From Plotosus lineatus (taxonomy: Eukaryota; Chordata; Actinopteri; Siluriformes; Plotosidae), in assembly GCA_024760905.1 (NCBI GenBank), contig CM045733.1:24772501-24836500 (forward strand): DNA of 64,000 bases, in the 5' to 3' direction. Of the stretch, positions 11,533-22,269 are shown piece by piece; the first letter of the stretch is position 1; each line of letters opens with the position of its first letter. The translations under genes were made by a program, and so were the position numbers. Below the pieces are notes generated by a model. That model saw only the letters and a program-made list of their open reading frames with translations, was not told the DNA's origin and did no database searches.

Positions 11533-13440
11533 TAAAATTGATTATTGATTAAAAGAAATGACACTATCTATTTCTCCCTGTATTCATATGGGTTTCATGC
11601 AGTTTCCCCAGTTTCTTACTACAACCCACAGATATGCCAGCGAATGGATTTGCTATGCTTAATTATCCCTAATTGTTCATTTGAGTTCATTCAAACTGAT
11701 CAAAATACTTCCAACATACAAATTATGCATATTGTTACACATAAAACTATATATTTTTTGTTTTTTAAACATCTTTTGGACATGCAGTGTACAATGTGTC
11801 CAACTATTTGGAAAGTACACAATAACAGCACATAATCAGAAACTTTGGCAATGACAATTTTTAACTGGACGTTCTAAAAACTAATCACAGGTTACATTTC
11901 TACACCTGTCTTGTACATCCACAAATTGTGGAACTGTGCTTTTCTGTCCATAGTTACGTTACATTCTAGTCTTCAGATGTATAGATACCGAACCTGGTTT
12001 GCACATCAGAACAACTGACATGGTCCTGAGACAACTGGCATAATAGACACGATCGATGCATGTGGGAAACACCTGAGGTTTGCTGGGTTATTCTCTGAAA
12101 TGAACTGATATCCCATATACTGTATTCCGAAGTCATGCTCTCTGGTGATGTTGCCAGTCTTCAGATCTTGCCATAATCCTGACCATGCTAAAGAAGTTAC
12201 TAAAGAATAAACGGTCGAATTAACTACTAACAAAAACGGCTGTGCTGTGTGCTCTGGCCAACATCGTCTTTTTAATAATGGTTGCTTTCTGAATTTAATG
12301 ATGGTTTAGTGGCAGTTGTGTTTGAGTAATTATTGGTCTGCATTGGTTATGGCTCTCTCCAGATGTCTCTGTTTAGTACACTGGCAAGAAGTCTAACCAA
12401 ATTTAGCTTGGTCACTTACATATGGTACTGGCCACCTAATCATGGAAATATTAGTAAAATATGGGATTTGTTACCACAACCATACAGAACTATAATCTCC
12501 AGAGTAAAAGGCCAGGGTGGCAACATACAACACATAAGATCTGGTAATCACCAGATCACTAGACTGGCACCAGTTTCTTTTACCAATAGTCGAGTTATAT
12601 AGATCCACCCTGGTTATTTCAAAGAAGTAGTTCTAGTCCTAGTAGTTCCCAAATCAGAAGAGGGTGACTATCTGGCTGGATGTAACACTTTATATTGTGG
12701 TGAGTGTGGCATCAATTTTGCAAGCTCACAGAGTGGGCAGAAAGATTGATTATGTGCTGCAGGGGATTAGGCGTTGGCTAAGTGCAGCGAGAGTGTCAAC
12801 ACACACAAACCACACTTATGAGTAATCCTGCAAATTCCAAAGGTAATAGTAAAGGGTTGGTCCCATCTACACCCTTTACAAACACACCAACAAATACACA
12901 CCACATGTGTGTAAGATTAATTCTGAGAAAGCCTGACCTCAGTGCCTTTAATGTTGTGTCCATTGATTTAAGTTTATTTGTAAAGCGGCAGCTGAATGCA
13001 CTATGGTTTTGTGTCAGCATAAAGGTATTTATGAACCGTTCCACAGTCAATGGTCAATGCATAAAGATGCCTGAGAAAAGATGCAATGATGCAAATGGAC
13101 TCAAGGAGACCAAGAACTCTGGTCAGCATGTGTTCACACACATCCTCATACACGCATTAGAAAGCAGACCAGACACACCCAGCACTGCAATATGACAAGA
13201 AGCCAAATACTCACCACATGCTAGAGAGGCTGAATAAGAGCATTTTCCCACTGCATAAATGCCCAGAAATATGAACAACAGAAAACTGAGGTGGCAATTA
13301 ATTTTTTATTTCCTAAAACAGTAAATGAATTCATACAAGCTTTCATTTGCTAAATAACATACTACAGTACATCTTACAGCCCTCTTTCTTATGTTCTTCT
13401 GATTAACATTGTCATACTACATGTCACTGTACTGGAAGGG
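11533..13440. other. No gene recognised
   Basis: About 1.9 kb with no recognised repeat family. ORFs of 75-137 codons (12006-12233 minus, 12333-12602 plus, 12782-13195 plus) have no recognisable motif and overlap on both strands. I do not call them genes. Confidence 0.5.
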
Positions 13441-13560
13441 ATGATGGAATATAGGGTGTAGCACGTCTGCCTCACAGCAAGAAGGTCCTGTGTTCGAGTC
13501 TGGGGATTGATGTGGATATATTTGTGTGAACTTTGCATGTTCAGGATTTTTAATAGCCAT
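13441..13560 (+). mobile_element. V-SINE 5' head fragment
   Basis: The tRNA-like head GTGTAGCACGTCTGCCTCAC is followed by AGCAAGAAGGTCCTGTGTTC (B-box region) and a short piece of core (TTTGCATGTTCAGG). The rest is missing. Confidence 0.7.
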
Positions 13561-13740
13561 TTGTGTTTTTTACACACATAAACATTCTTGTGTGGTTGTT
13601 CAAGGAGTCAAGTTACAAACAAAAAAGAAGGCTCAAATCAACAACACACAAACTGTGATAAAATAAACACAAAAATTCTATATCTAAAAGGACCTCACAC
13701 AGGCCCAGCAATAATAACATCAAAAGTAATAAAAATAAAA

Positions 13741-13757
13741 TTATGATGATGATGATG

Positions 13758-13788
<31 letters not shown>

Positions 13789-13797
13789 TAATATTAC
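13741..13797. repeat. (ATG)n/(ATA)n microsatellite
   Basis: GATGAT units grade into AATAAT units. The polyisoleucine ORF across it is an artefact. Confidence 0.95.
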
Positions 13798-13971
13798 AAA
13801 AATAAATCAATAGATAACTGCAATTGAACTAAATTATATTAAAGACGCTCCCGACTTACGTTCATTCGTTTTACATTTTTTTGATTTTATGTTTTTTTTC
13901 TTTTCAAAAACAAAGTCAAATTTTGAGTTTAGCGTGCTCTCTGTAGCACGAGACATACCTATGTAATACGC

Positions 13972-14003
13972 TGACGTAATGACGCAATGACGTAATGACG
14001 CTG
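13972..14003. promoter_or_regulatory. Tandem CRE/bZIP-like sites in the T1 leader
   Basis: Four head-to-tail TGACG(T/C)(A/T) motifs spaced about 8 bp apart lie in the leader before the transposase start. The sister copy at 62 kb has only a short ATGATGC at the matching place. CREB/ATF-type binding is inferred from the motif only. Confidence 0.45.
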
Positions 14004-14142
14004 CATCAATTGTTCACAAACAACAGACTGAACGTGCCCCTCCTTCTTCCCGGTTCAGTGCGTGTTACCCTTGTGTTAAGACTTCGTCTCTGTGATCTTT
14101 GTGTTTACACTGTTTTGTGGACTTTTGTAACCTTAAGCAAAT

Positions 14143-14358
14143 ATGGTTGGTCAGAAGCGTAAGCCTACTAGCATGGGTGCAAGTTTTCCAGCATATGCCG
14201 GAATTTCTAGTTTTCCCAAGATTAATTATCTGCTCAGATCAGCCCAATCTACCATGCATACTCAGTTAGGCAAAAAGAGTTGTAAAATGAACGAAAACCC
14301 GAATCCAGAAAAGAAAGAACTCTCCGCTCTGCTGGTGATTCACATCAGTGCAGGCTGA
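14143..14358 (+). pseudogene. Remnant transposase start fused to unrelated sequence
   Basis: The first eight or so codons (MVGQKRKP) correspond to the start of a Tigger-type transposase. In the sister copy the alignable region continues into a CENP-B/pogo-type helix-turn-helix. Here the frame instead runs into sequence with no counterpart in that copy and stops after 71 codons. No catalytic DDE region is present. It cannot encode a transposase. Confidence 0.55.
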
Positions 14359-14910
14359 ATACTAAACAAGTATTCAACGGCGCCCTTGCTCACTTGAAAG
14401 ACCGGAAGTCCGGATAACCCACGCTTTGTCTCAAGCACAAGCAAAGTGAACCACTTTAGGTGGAGCGCCTCACATATTCTAAGCGTTGATTGGCTGTTTT
14501 AAGCTAAATGTAAAGTGACTCGACTCAGCTTCATGTAAAGTGACCATCTGTCAACCATCGGAACCTTTTACAAGCAGAAAGATCTCATCATAGAGAATGT
14601 TAAAGGATACTGTATTTGATATTTGATGAGTGAATTTGATTAAAATTCATCTATTTGAAATTATTTTGCTTGAGTTTAATTTATTTGGAATTAATGTTGA
14701 TATTATTTAATATAGTTGATATTATTTTACAATGTTATGTTTATAATGATTGATTTAGGGGTGTTTTATGAGATACTGTAATGGTATTTATGGATGTATA
14801 GTACAGTATGAACGTCATACGTCACTGGAACATTCAGTAACAACTTAGTTTTTTCACCTTACGTTCGGCCGTCCGGAACAAAACTAAAACCTAAGTTGGG
14901 GAGCGTCTGT

Positions 14911-14940
14911 ATATTATATTATATTATATTATATTATATT
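14911..14940. repeat. (TATAT)n microsatellite
   Basis: About five TTATA units between the right end of the T1 element and the 3' end of the Rex3 element. Confidence 0.9.
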
Positions 14941-17900
14941 AATCATCATCATCATCATCATCTTCCGCTAAGTCCAGGGTCGGGTCATGAGGGCAGCAAC
15001 CTAAGTAAAGAGGTCCAGACGTCCCTCTCCCCAGCCACTTCCTCCAACTCTCCCAGGGTGGGGGCACCGAGGCAGTCCCAGACAAGCCGAAAGACAGTCC
15101 CTCCAGCATGTTCTAGGTTGACCCCGGGGTCTCTTCCTGGTTGGACATGCCCGAAACACCACAGCAGGGAGGCATCTGGGAGGGATTCTGATCAGATTCC
15201 TGAACCACCTCAACTGGCCCCTCTCAATGCAGAGGAGCAGCGGATCTACTCCAAGCTCTCCACAGATGGTAGACCTTCTTACCTTATCACTAAGGGAGAA
15301 CCCCTGCCACCTTGCGAAGGAAGCTCATTTCAGCCGTTTGTATCCGCGATCTTGTTCTTTCAGTCACTACCCAAAGCTCGTGACCATAGGTGAGGGTTGG
15401 AACGTAGATCGACTGGTAAATTGAGAGCTTCACCTTGCAGCTCAGCTCCTTCTTCACCACGACAGACTGGTACAGGCTCCGCTAAACAGCAGAGGCTGCA
15501 GCGATCCGTCTGGCAATCTGCCGCTCCATCCTGCCCTCACTCGTGAACAAGACCCCAAGATACTTAAACTCCTCCACTTGGGGCAGGACCTCATTCCTGA
15601 CCCGGAGGGTGCATTCCACCCTTGTCTGACTGAGAACCATAGCCTCAGACTTGGAGGTACTGAACCTCATCCCAGCTGCTTTGTACTTGGCTGCGAATTT
15701 CTCCAATGAGAGCTGGAGGTCCCGACTCGATGAAGCCAAAAGGACAACATCATCCGCAAAAAGCAGAGACAAGATCCAAATCAGAACCCCTCGATGCCTC
15801 GACTGCGCCTAGAAATTTTCTCCACAAAAATTATGAACATAATCGGTGACAAAGGACAGCCTTGGTGTACTCCAACTCCCATCGGAAAGAATTTGACCTG
15901 TTGTTGCCAATACAGACCAAACTCTGGCTCCGGTGATACATCGACCAAATGGCCCGTAGCAACGGGTCCGGAACGCCGTACTCCCGAAACATGCCCCACA
16001 AGATTGTTCGAGGGAGACGGTCGAAAGCCTTCTCAAAATATACAAAACACATGTGGACAAATTGGACAAACTCCCATGCCCCCTCCAGAATCCTGTGGAG
16101 CATATAGAGTTGGTCAAGAGTGCTACGGCCAGAACGAAAACCACATTGTTCCTCCTGAATGCGAGGTTCGACTATCGGTTGGATCCTCCTCTCTAGTACC
16201 CCTGCATAGACTTTCCCAGGTAGGCTGAGGAGTGCAATTCCCCGATAATTGGAACACACCCTCCGGTCCCCCTTCTTAAAAATCGGGACCACCACCCCAG
16301 TTTGCCAATCCAGAGGTACAGCCCCCGATGACCACGCGATGTCACAGAGACGTGTCAACCAAGACAGTCCTACAGCATCTAGAGCCCTGAGATATTCCGG
16401 GCGAATCTCGTCCAACCCCGGAGCTCAACCACCGAGGAGTTTTTTGACAACCTCAGTGACCTCCACTCCAGTGATGGGTGGACCCCCACTCAAACTCCCA
16501 GGGTCTTTCTCTTCCATGGAGGGCGTGTTGGTGGGATTGAGGAGGTCCTTAAAGTATTCCCTCCACCTCTCGACGACATCCCCAGTCGAGGAAAGCAGCT
16601 CCCCAATTTTGCATCTGCGACAGCCTTGGCTGCAGCACGTTTGGCCTGCTGGTACCTGTTTGCTGCCTCGGAAGTCCCACAGGTTAAAAAAACCCAATAG
16701 GCATCCTTCTTCAGCTGGACGGCCCCCTTCACTGCAGGTGTCCACCACTGGGTTCGGGGATTACTGCCACGACAAGCACTGATGATCTTCCAGCCACAGC
16801 TATGGGCTGCCGCCTTAGTAATGGAGGCAAGAAACATGGCCCATTTGGAGTCCATGTCCCCCGCCTCCTCCGGGACGTGGTTGTAGCTCTGCCAGAGGTG
16901 GGAGTTAAAAGCTTCTCAGGGGACTCCCCAAACATTCTCAGCAGACCCTGATTACATGCTTGGGCTTGCCAGGTCTGGGAGGCAGCCTCCCCCACCACCG
17001 AAGCGAACTCACCACCAGATGGTGATCGGTGGACAGCTCAGCTCCTCTCTTCACCTGAGTGTCCAGAACATACGGCCGCAAGTCCAATGACACGACTACA
17101 AAGTCAATCATCGAACTGCGACCTAAGGTGTCCTGGTGCCAAGTGCACTTATAGGCACACTTATGTTCGAACGTGGTGTTCGTGATAGACAAACTGTGAT
17201 GAGCACAGTAGTTCAACAACGAAACACCATTCGAGTTCAGACTGGAGAGGCCGTACCTACTGATCACACCCTTCCAGATCACACTAGCGTTGCCCACATG
17301 GGCGTTGAAGTCTCCCAAGACAACGAGGGAGTCTCCCAACGGAGTGTTCGCCAGCCCCAACCCCCCCCCCCCCCCCACACACACACACACACACACACAA
17401 AGACTCCAAGAAGGGTGGGTACTCTGAACTGTCATTTGGTGCATAAGCACAAATACAGTCAGGACCCATTTCCCCACCCAAAGTCGGAGGTAAGCTACCC
17501 TTTCATTAATCGGGGGGAACCGCAACATTTGGGCCCTGAGACAGGGGGGCAACAAGAATGCCCACACCGGCTCGCCGCCTCTCCCCCATGAGCAACTCCA
17601 GAATAGAATAAGGTCCAGTCTCTCTCGAGATGGATGGTTCCAGAGCCCAAGCTATGCATTGAGGTGAGACTGACTATATCTAGTCGGTATCTCTCCACCT
17701 CACGCACCAGATCAGGCTCCTTCCCCGCCAGAGAGGTGACATTCCATGTCCCGAGGGTCAGAGTAAGTAGCCGATGATCGGTCAAACAGAACCCACGCCT
17801 TCGGCTGCCACCCAACTCACACTGCACCCGACCCCTAAAACTCCTCCCATGGGTGGTGGGTCCATGGGAGGGCGGACTCATGTCTCCTTTTCGGGCTAGG

Positions 17901-18195
17901 CCCAGCCAGGCTCCATGGGCAGAAGGCCGACCACCAGGTGCTCGCCCTCGAGCCCCTCCCCCGGGTCTGGCTCCAGGGGGGAACCCCGGTGACTCGCGTC
18001 CGCGCAAGGGAGACTGCTTCCTTGGATGTCTGTCATAAAGGTCTTCTGAATTGCACTTCATCTGGACCTTCACCCAGGACCTGTTTGCCTTGGGTGACCC
18101 TACCAGGGGCATTATGCCCCCGGCAACATAGCTCCTAGGATCATTAGGTCATGCAAACCCCTCCACCACGATAAGGTGGGGATTCAGGGAGGGGT
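14941..18195 (-). mobile_element. Rex3 non-LTR retrotransposon (RTE clade), near full length, broken
   Basis: On the minus strand the element runs from a 5' leader beginning near CCCTGAATCCCCACCTTATC (18190), through endonuclease, reverse transcriptase and a C-terminal part, to a (GAT)n tail at 14942-14962. Two stretches match the conserved blocks commonly used to detect Rex3 in fish: WQTGVVVP (about 16300) and QGCPLSP (about 15860). The length of about 3.25 kb fits a near-complete element. Confidence 0.9.
15001..18112 (-). pseudogene. Rex3 endonuclease/reverse transcriptase, multiply frameshifted
   Basis: Pieces in several frames can be ordered along the RTE protein. Endonuclease: LGTWNVTSL near 17735, GDFNAHVG near 17305, SMIDFVVVS near 17105, DHHLVV near 17025. 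Reverse transcriptase: WQTGVVVPIFKKGDRRVCS near 16280, QCGFRSGRSTLDQL near 16130, QGCPLSP near 15860, FADDVVLL near 15755. C-terminal RACPTRKRPRGQPRT lies near 15120. At least four frame changes separate them. A poly-C/(CA)n run at about 17365-17400 interrupts the endonuclease between the Tyr-Ala-Pro region and GDFN. It cannot make a working protein. Confidence 0.88.
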
Positions 18196-18225
18196 ATTTA
18201 TATTTATATTTATATTTATATTGCA
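18196..18225. repeat. (TTTATA)n microsatellite
   Basis: Four to five TATTTATA-type units directly beyond the Rex3 5' end. Confidence 0.9.
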
Positions 18226-18344
18226 CTATGCCCATTGTTTTGTTGGAAAAAAAAGAACAGTTCTCTGGGTAAACAAAATGGCTGCAACTTCAAAGTTAGA
18301 TGTTCTCCATTCTCAGAGCAAGGTTTAGAGATAATCTACAGTCA

Positions 18345-18935
18345 GTCAGTCAGTACACCAGGTTTATTTAACGAGAATGCACTGTTCTTCCGCCATGGTT
18401 CTAGTTGCTAGCTGCTGTGCTCCGGTCCTCTCTGAAGGCCGTGTAGCCGGTTGGTGTAGTTGCCTCGTCGGGTGTACTCTCCTCGAGCCATGTTTCACAG
18501 AAACACAACATGGAGCAGTCCTGTAGATCCCTCTGTGCTGCAATCCAAGCATGAAGCTCGTCCATCTTGTTTCGCAGAGACTGAACATTTTCAAGCAGTA
18601 TGACTGGGAGTGCTAACTTTCCAATGCTAACCAAGTGCCAGAGTTGTCGTTCAGCCCCTCCTCACCTGCTGCATGTCCGCCAGGGGTTTATTGTTCTCCG
18701 GGGTGTGGCTAGCATTGAGCTGCGGTAACATATTAGCTCAGGATAGGAGATAAGCGTGCTCAGTTCTAAATGCCCAAAAGGACTGTGCTGTCATAGTTGC
18801 AGTAGAGTCGCACGGTCATAGACGAGCATAGTGCAAAAAAACCCCAAATGAACAAAAACAACATTTAAAACAGACAAGGAAAAAATGTGACTCTCAGAAC
18901 TCTGCGACGTCGCCCTCTAAGAAGCGCCATCTTGA
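18345..18935 (-). mobile_element. 5' end of a second LINE (L2/CR1/Rex1-like)
   Basis: The minus strand begins near 18935 with AAGATGGCGCTTCTTAGAGG, a YY1-type initiator common at LINE 5' ends. After about 280 bp of leader it enters a reading frame containing LLENVQSLRNKMDEL and LCFCETWLEEST, the start of an APE endonuclease domain (Asn and Glu active-site positions visible). The frame stops near 18404 and no reverse transcriptase follows. The clade assignment is tentative. Confidence 0.7.
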
Positions 18936-19154
18936 CCATTCACTTTTAAATGGCCATCGTCCATGCTGTTGATGTAGATTCGTCAACTGAAAACGTTCCG
19001 TCCATGATCCTGGAAACTTAAAAAATCACGTTGTTAAATTTTCAGTTAAAGTTTGCAATTTTTCTATTGGAAAAACTTTTTAGAAGCGGGACTCCCAGAC
19101 AGGGAACTCCGCTGTTAGTGAACCGGAACCGGACAATGTTCTCTCCGTGCTTGA

Positions 19155-19424
19155 GTAGGATTCCTTCATATACTCTGGATTCCTCCCATGGCCCAAAGAA
19201 AACACAGGCTAACTAGTCGCTTAAGATTACCTCTAGATATGAGTGTGAATGATGCATGTGTGTGTGTGTGTGTGTGGGGGGGGGGGGGGGGTGCAATGGT
19301 CTGGTGAGCTGTTGAGGGTGTACCACGCCTTAACCCAATATTGGCTGAGTTAGGTTCCAGCAACCACGGAACCCTAATATGAATAAATGGTTCAGCAAAT
19401 GAAAGTATGAAAAAATAAATGAAT
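19155..19424 (+). mobile_element. V-SINE 3' part with (TG)n-poly-G
   Basis: Starts within the core (GGATTCCTCCCATGG) and runs to CAGCAAATGAAAGTATG. A TG run and about 17 G at 19254-19291 interrupt it. Confidence 0.7.
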
Positions 19425-19665
19425 GTCTAGAACCTCATGCTCATGGAGCCTGTCTTGTGTAAATTTGACATCTAGTTTGTGGTGTTCACTTTGCTATTGA
19501 AATGTTTGATGCCATCATGCAAAGATCTAAAAAAGCTGTCCAGATTCTAATTAAAAACAAAACAAACAAACAAACAAAAAATATCTGTGGATGCTTATAA
19601 GTCTAGCGTGGCCTCATGACCCTCATAGGAAAACGCAGTTCAGAAAATGAACGAATGAATGTCAC
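19425..19665 (+). repeat. Second copy of the dispersed repeat seen at 3300-3830
   Basis: Shares GGAGCCTGTCTTGTG-like, TGGTGTTCACTTTGCTATTG-like and GATGC(C)ATCATGCAAAG blocks with 3311-3387, then GGATGCTTATAAGTCTAGCG with 3784. No SINE interrupts this copy. It ends in a V-SINE-like tail (CAGTTCAGAAAATGAACGAA). Confidence 0.55.
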
Positions 19666-20087
19666 TTTTCTAGTTGACGGTTCAGAATTTGGTTTTAAAG
19701 ACAAGTTTAAAACTATTTTAGGATTAAGATTTGTACAAATATACAGTAATTATTGGTTATCATAATAATGCATATTCCCGTATCTCATGGATCATGGACC
19801 CTGTTCCAGAGGTGTTTAAAGCACACACACAATCTTTGTTCAAGTAAAGTACACATAATCAAAAGATTTACTTATGTACAGTACTTGCATAAATGTACTT
19901 TTGTCACTGCCCACCACTGTACAGACAAAGACAGGACTTTTATTTTCTGACTGCAGAGCAGTTATATTGTATACGCCACGCCCATGGTGCTGAGTTTTGG
20001 TTGACATTCGGCTCAGCTAGCTAGTGAGCCAGGCCGTGAGAAACAGGAAAGTTACTGTAACTAGATTGAAAGTTGAAAAGCATTTCT
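19666..20087. other. No gene recognised
   Basis: Unique-looking sequence with no recognised repeat. Confidence 0.55.
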
Positions 20088-20352
20088 GTGTGGACATTGC
20101 ATGCTTTTTCTATGCTTGTTTTGATACCTCTGGGTATTGTGGTTTCTCCCTCAGTCCAAACACATGCACATTAGGCTAATTGACTATTCCAGATTGGCCC
20201 TTGGTGTGAGTGTAAATGGTTGTGTGTATTTACCCTGGGATGGTCTGGTGAGCTGTTCGGGGTATACCCTGTCTTCTCCAAGAGTTTGCTGAGATGACCT
20301 CCATTCTCTAAATCTCTAGTAGGATTATACTATTTGGCAAATGAGCAAGCAA
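20088..20352 (+). mobile_element. V-SINE, 5'-truncated
   Basis: Core remnants GTGTGGACATTGCATGC, GTTTCTCCCTCAGTCC and CATGCACATTAGGC are followed by the GGTCTGGTGAGCTGTTCGGG body and a tail GGCAAATGAGCAAGC. Confidence 0.75.
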
Positions 20353-20605
20353 GGGGATAAAAAATAGAAATGTTAATTTATGCATTCCTTTAGTGTTGAA
20401 CTCTATAATGAATCACTTTTTCTGTCAGTACTCTGAAACCCAAAGCTCTGCTGACTTTTTTGGGGGGGGGCACACACTATTAGGCACTGTCACATCAAGG
20501 TAGTAAGGAATCAAAGGCAGTAAGTAAAAGTGTTGCATGGTTAAAGGGTACCTGTACCCAAAATTTACAGCATTCAAAAAATACCCACTATACTTTATTA
20601 TTAAC

Positions 20606-20888
20606 CAGGGGTGTCAAACTCATGCCACAATGGGCCATGTGGCTGCAGGTTTTTGTTTCAACCAAGCAGCAGCACACCTGACTCTCATTTGACGCTCATT
20701 TAAACAAATGGATTGAGTCTTCAGGCAGTTGATTGGTCAAGCTGTGTGTTCTTTACAGAGACTGACCAATCAACCGCCTGAAGACTGAACTAAGTTGTTT
20801 AAATGAGCAAAGTCAGGTGTGCTGCTGTTTGGTTGAAACAAAAACCTGCAGCCACACGGCCCTTTGTGGCATGAGTTTGACACCCCTG
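20606..20888. mobile_element. Palindromic hAT-type MITE
   Basis: The 283-bp element begins CAGGGGTGTCAAACTCATGC and ends with the complement of that sequence. The two arms pair over most of its length (for example GCTGCAGGTTTTTGTTTCAA in both). An exact 8-bp duplication TTATTAAC flanks it (20598-20605 and 20889-20896), the hAT signature. It has no coding capacity. Confidence 0.92.
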
Positions 20889-20970
20889 TTATTAACTTTT
20901 AAACATCGTGTGATGTTGGTAGTTTATTTATAAGTCCACATTTCCTTTTCTTCTATATGACATTCCTTGC

Positions 20971-21335
20971 TCACGAAGGTTGAGCGCGCAGACATATTGG
21001 CTTCTTTTCACTGGGGTCAAAGGTCATTGTGACGTAACATCGTTGACAGTCGTATAGCCAATTGCAGAATGTCAGTATATTTTCCTCAAGCAATTCATGT
21101 TCTTTACAACAATAGCACTCCTGATCACTTTTTGACGCACGCATTTTCCACAAGAGAACCAAATATTTGCTGGTTGTTTGCTATGATTTTCCCGTGTAAG
21201 AGCTTCTGCAGACTCTCCAATATCGTCCTCCGAGTCGTCACTTTCTTGGTCCGATTTCACTAAATGTGGATAGTCTTTCTTCAGTGGTTCATATAAATAA
21301 CCTTCTAATCCTTCTACGAAATTGTCTTCGTCCAT
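20971..21335 (-). pseudogene. P2X7-C-terminal-like ORF inside the Kolobok-like element, frameshifted
   Basis: The minus-strand frame starts MDEDNFVEGLEGYLYEPL, followed by an acidic stretch (SDQESDDSEDD), then NIWFSCGKC. After a one-base frame change near 21150 the second frame continues as SKSDQECYCCKEHELLEE and ends near 20971. The order (YxYEP, acidic linker, CGxC, ECxCC) matches the short zinc-binding P2X7-C-like proteins that are abundant in fish and often linked to transposons. This is family recognition by eye. The frameshift makes it a likely pseudogene, unless translation uses the second frame from another start. Confidence 0.6.
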
Positions 21336-21656
21336 GGTTTAAAAAAAAAACTACGAGAACGTTCTGTTTTTTCCAAGTTTCCGTGAGCTTGTGTTGTATA
21401 TGTTCAGGTATATAGCCTTACATTTACATTGCAATCTCGCAGTTCCAGTCGAGGCTTTGACAATGATATGACGTCACGGCAAATGCGCCGTTTTAAAACT
21501 CCTGTGCTCTGAAGCTTGACGTTAGTGAAGCCGTTAAATCGCTTAAAGCTGGTTTGTGAGAGAATATAATAAACGCCTTATAGGTGTATTGTCACTAGCT
21601 AATACACAATACATCAAATTAGGTATATGAGGGCTTTCACTACAGGTACCCTTTAA

Positions 21657-22269
21657 GCTCTGCATCTTTATTGCATGTTAGCAACACAACCAGAGTGCAC
21701 GTCTCAGACGGCACACGTACACACAGCTGCACAAAACACCCTTACACATACTATGGCAGTCACCACCTGCTCTGTGTTTATAGCAGATTCATTACAATTA
21801 TAGTATTGTAATCCCCACTACTTGACCATTATTGCAGGGGCATGGGCACAATGCTATTCAAGAAAAAGAAACACTATTAATTTAATTAATTCAATGGGTC
21901 CAAATAGGTTGTCTGACAAGGAGATTACAGAGCAGCTGTTAATTGCTGCTGCTACAAAAGCTCATTAAATTGTTTTACATGAGACCCTTTGCACATGAGT
22001 TGGTTTAAGCTGCTAATAGTTATTGTTTCTGCTTAAGAAAACAAAATGTCACAGCTCAGCTATACATTTGTGGTTAGCATAGTAAAAAAGATGAAATTGC
22101 AGTATAATGAGGAGATCTTAAATTCAATGATTTTCACTGATGATCTTAAATTCAATGATGTTCACTGATGACAGTGCAACTGAAAGGCGTACATTCTTAG
22201 TGTATGAGAAACTGAACATATTTTGAAGGAGGACACAGAGCCATGTACAATAATGTTTGAAATTTAGAC
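21657..22269. other. No gene recognised; possible conserved noncoding block
   Basis: Non-repetitive sequence. The part at 21870-22030 is rich in TAATTA/ATTAAT homeodomain-type sites (TTAATTTAATTAATTC, CAGCTGTTAATTGC). A regulatory role is only a suggestion. Confidence 0.35.

Larger units (their letters stand above)
13841..14910 (+). mobile_element. Tigger/pogo-like transposon, rearranged (family T1)
   Basis: Terminal inverted repeats AGACGCTCCC-GACTTACG (left) and the complement of CTAAGTTGGGGAGCGTCTG (right) end at a TA on the right. A second copy lies at 62005-62766 in the opposite orientation. Comparing the two shows a shared 5' leader, a start-codon region at 14143 (ATG GTT GGT CAG AAG), and a shared TCAACCATCGGAACC-TTTTACAAG segment from the DNA-binding domain. 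The interior at about 14170-14540 has no counterpart in the second copy. Confidence 0.8.
20545..21652 (-). mobile_element. Kolobok-like DNA transposon with TTAA target duplication
   Basis: The terminal inverted repeat AGGGTACCTGTA starts at 20545, and its complement TACAGGTACCCT ends at 21652. Both sides are flanked by TTAA (20541-20544 and 21653-21656). A TTAA duplication with an AGGG start is typical of the Kolobok superfamily. piggyBac also uses TTAA, but its termini usually start CCC or CAC. The interior carries a broken ORF and a nested hAT MITE, and no transposase was seen. Confidence 0.75.

Noticed and set aside
12782..13195. 137-codon ORF as a host exon
   Set aside because: No known motif, an antisense frame of 84 codons on the other strand, and no convincing splice structure. 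The length is within what chance allows in 64 kb.
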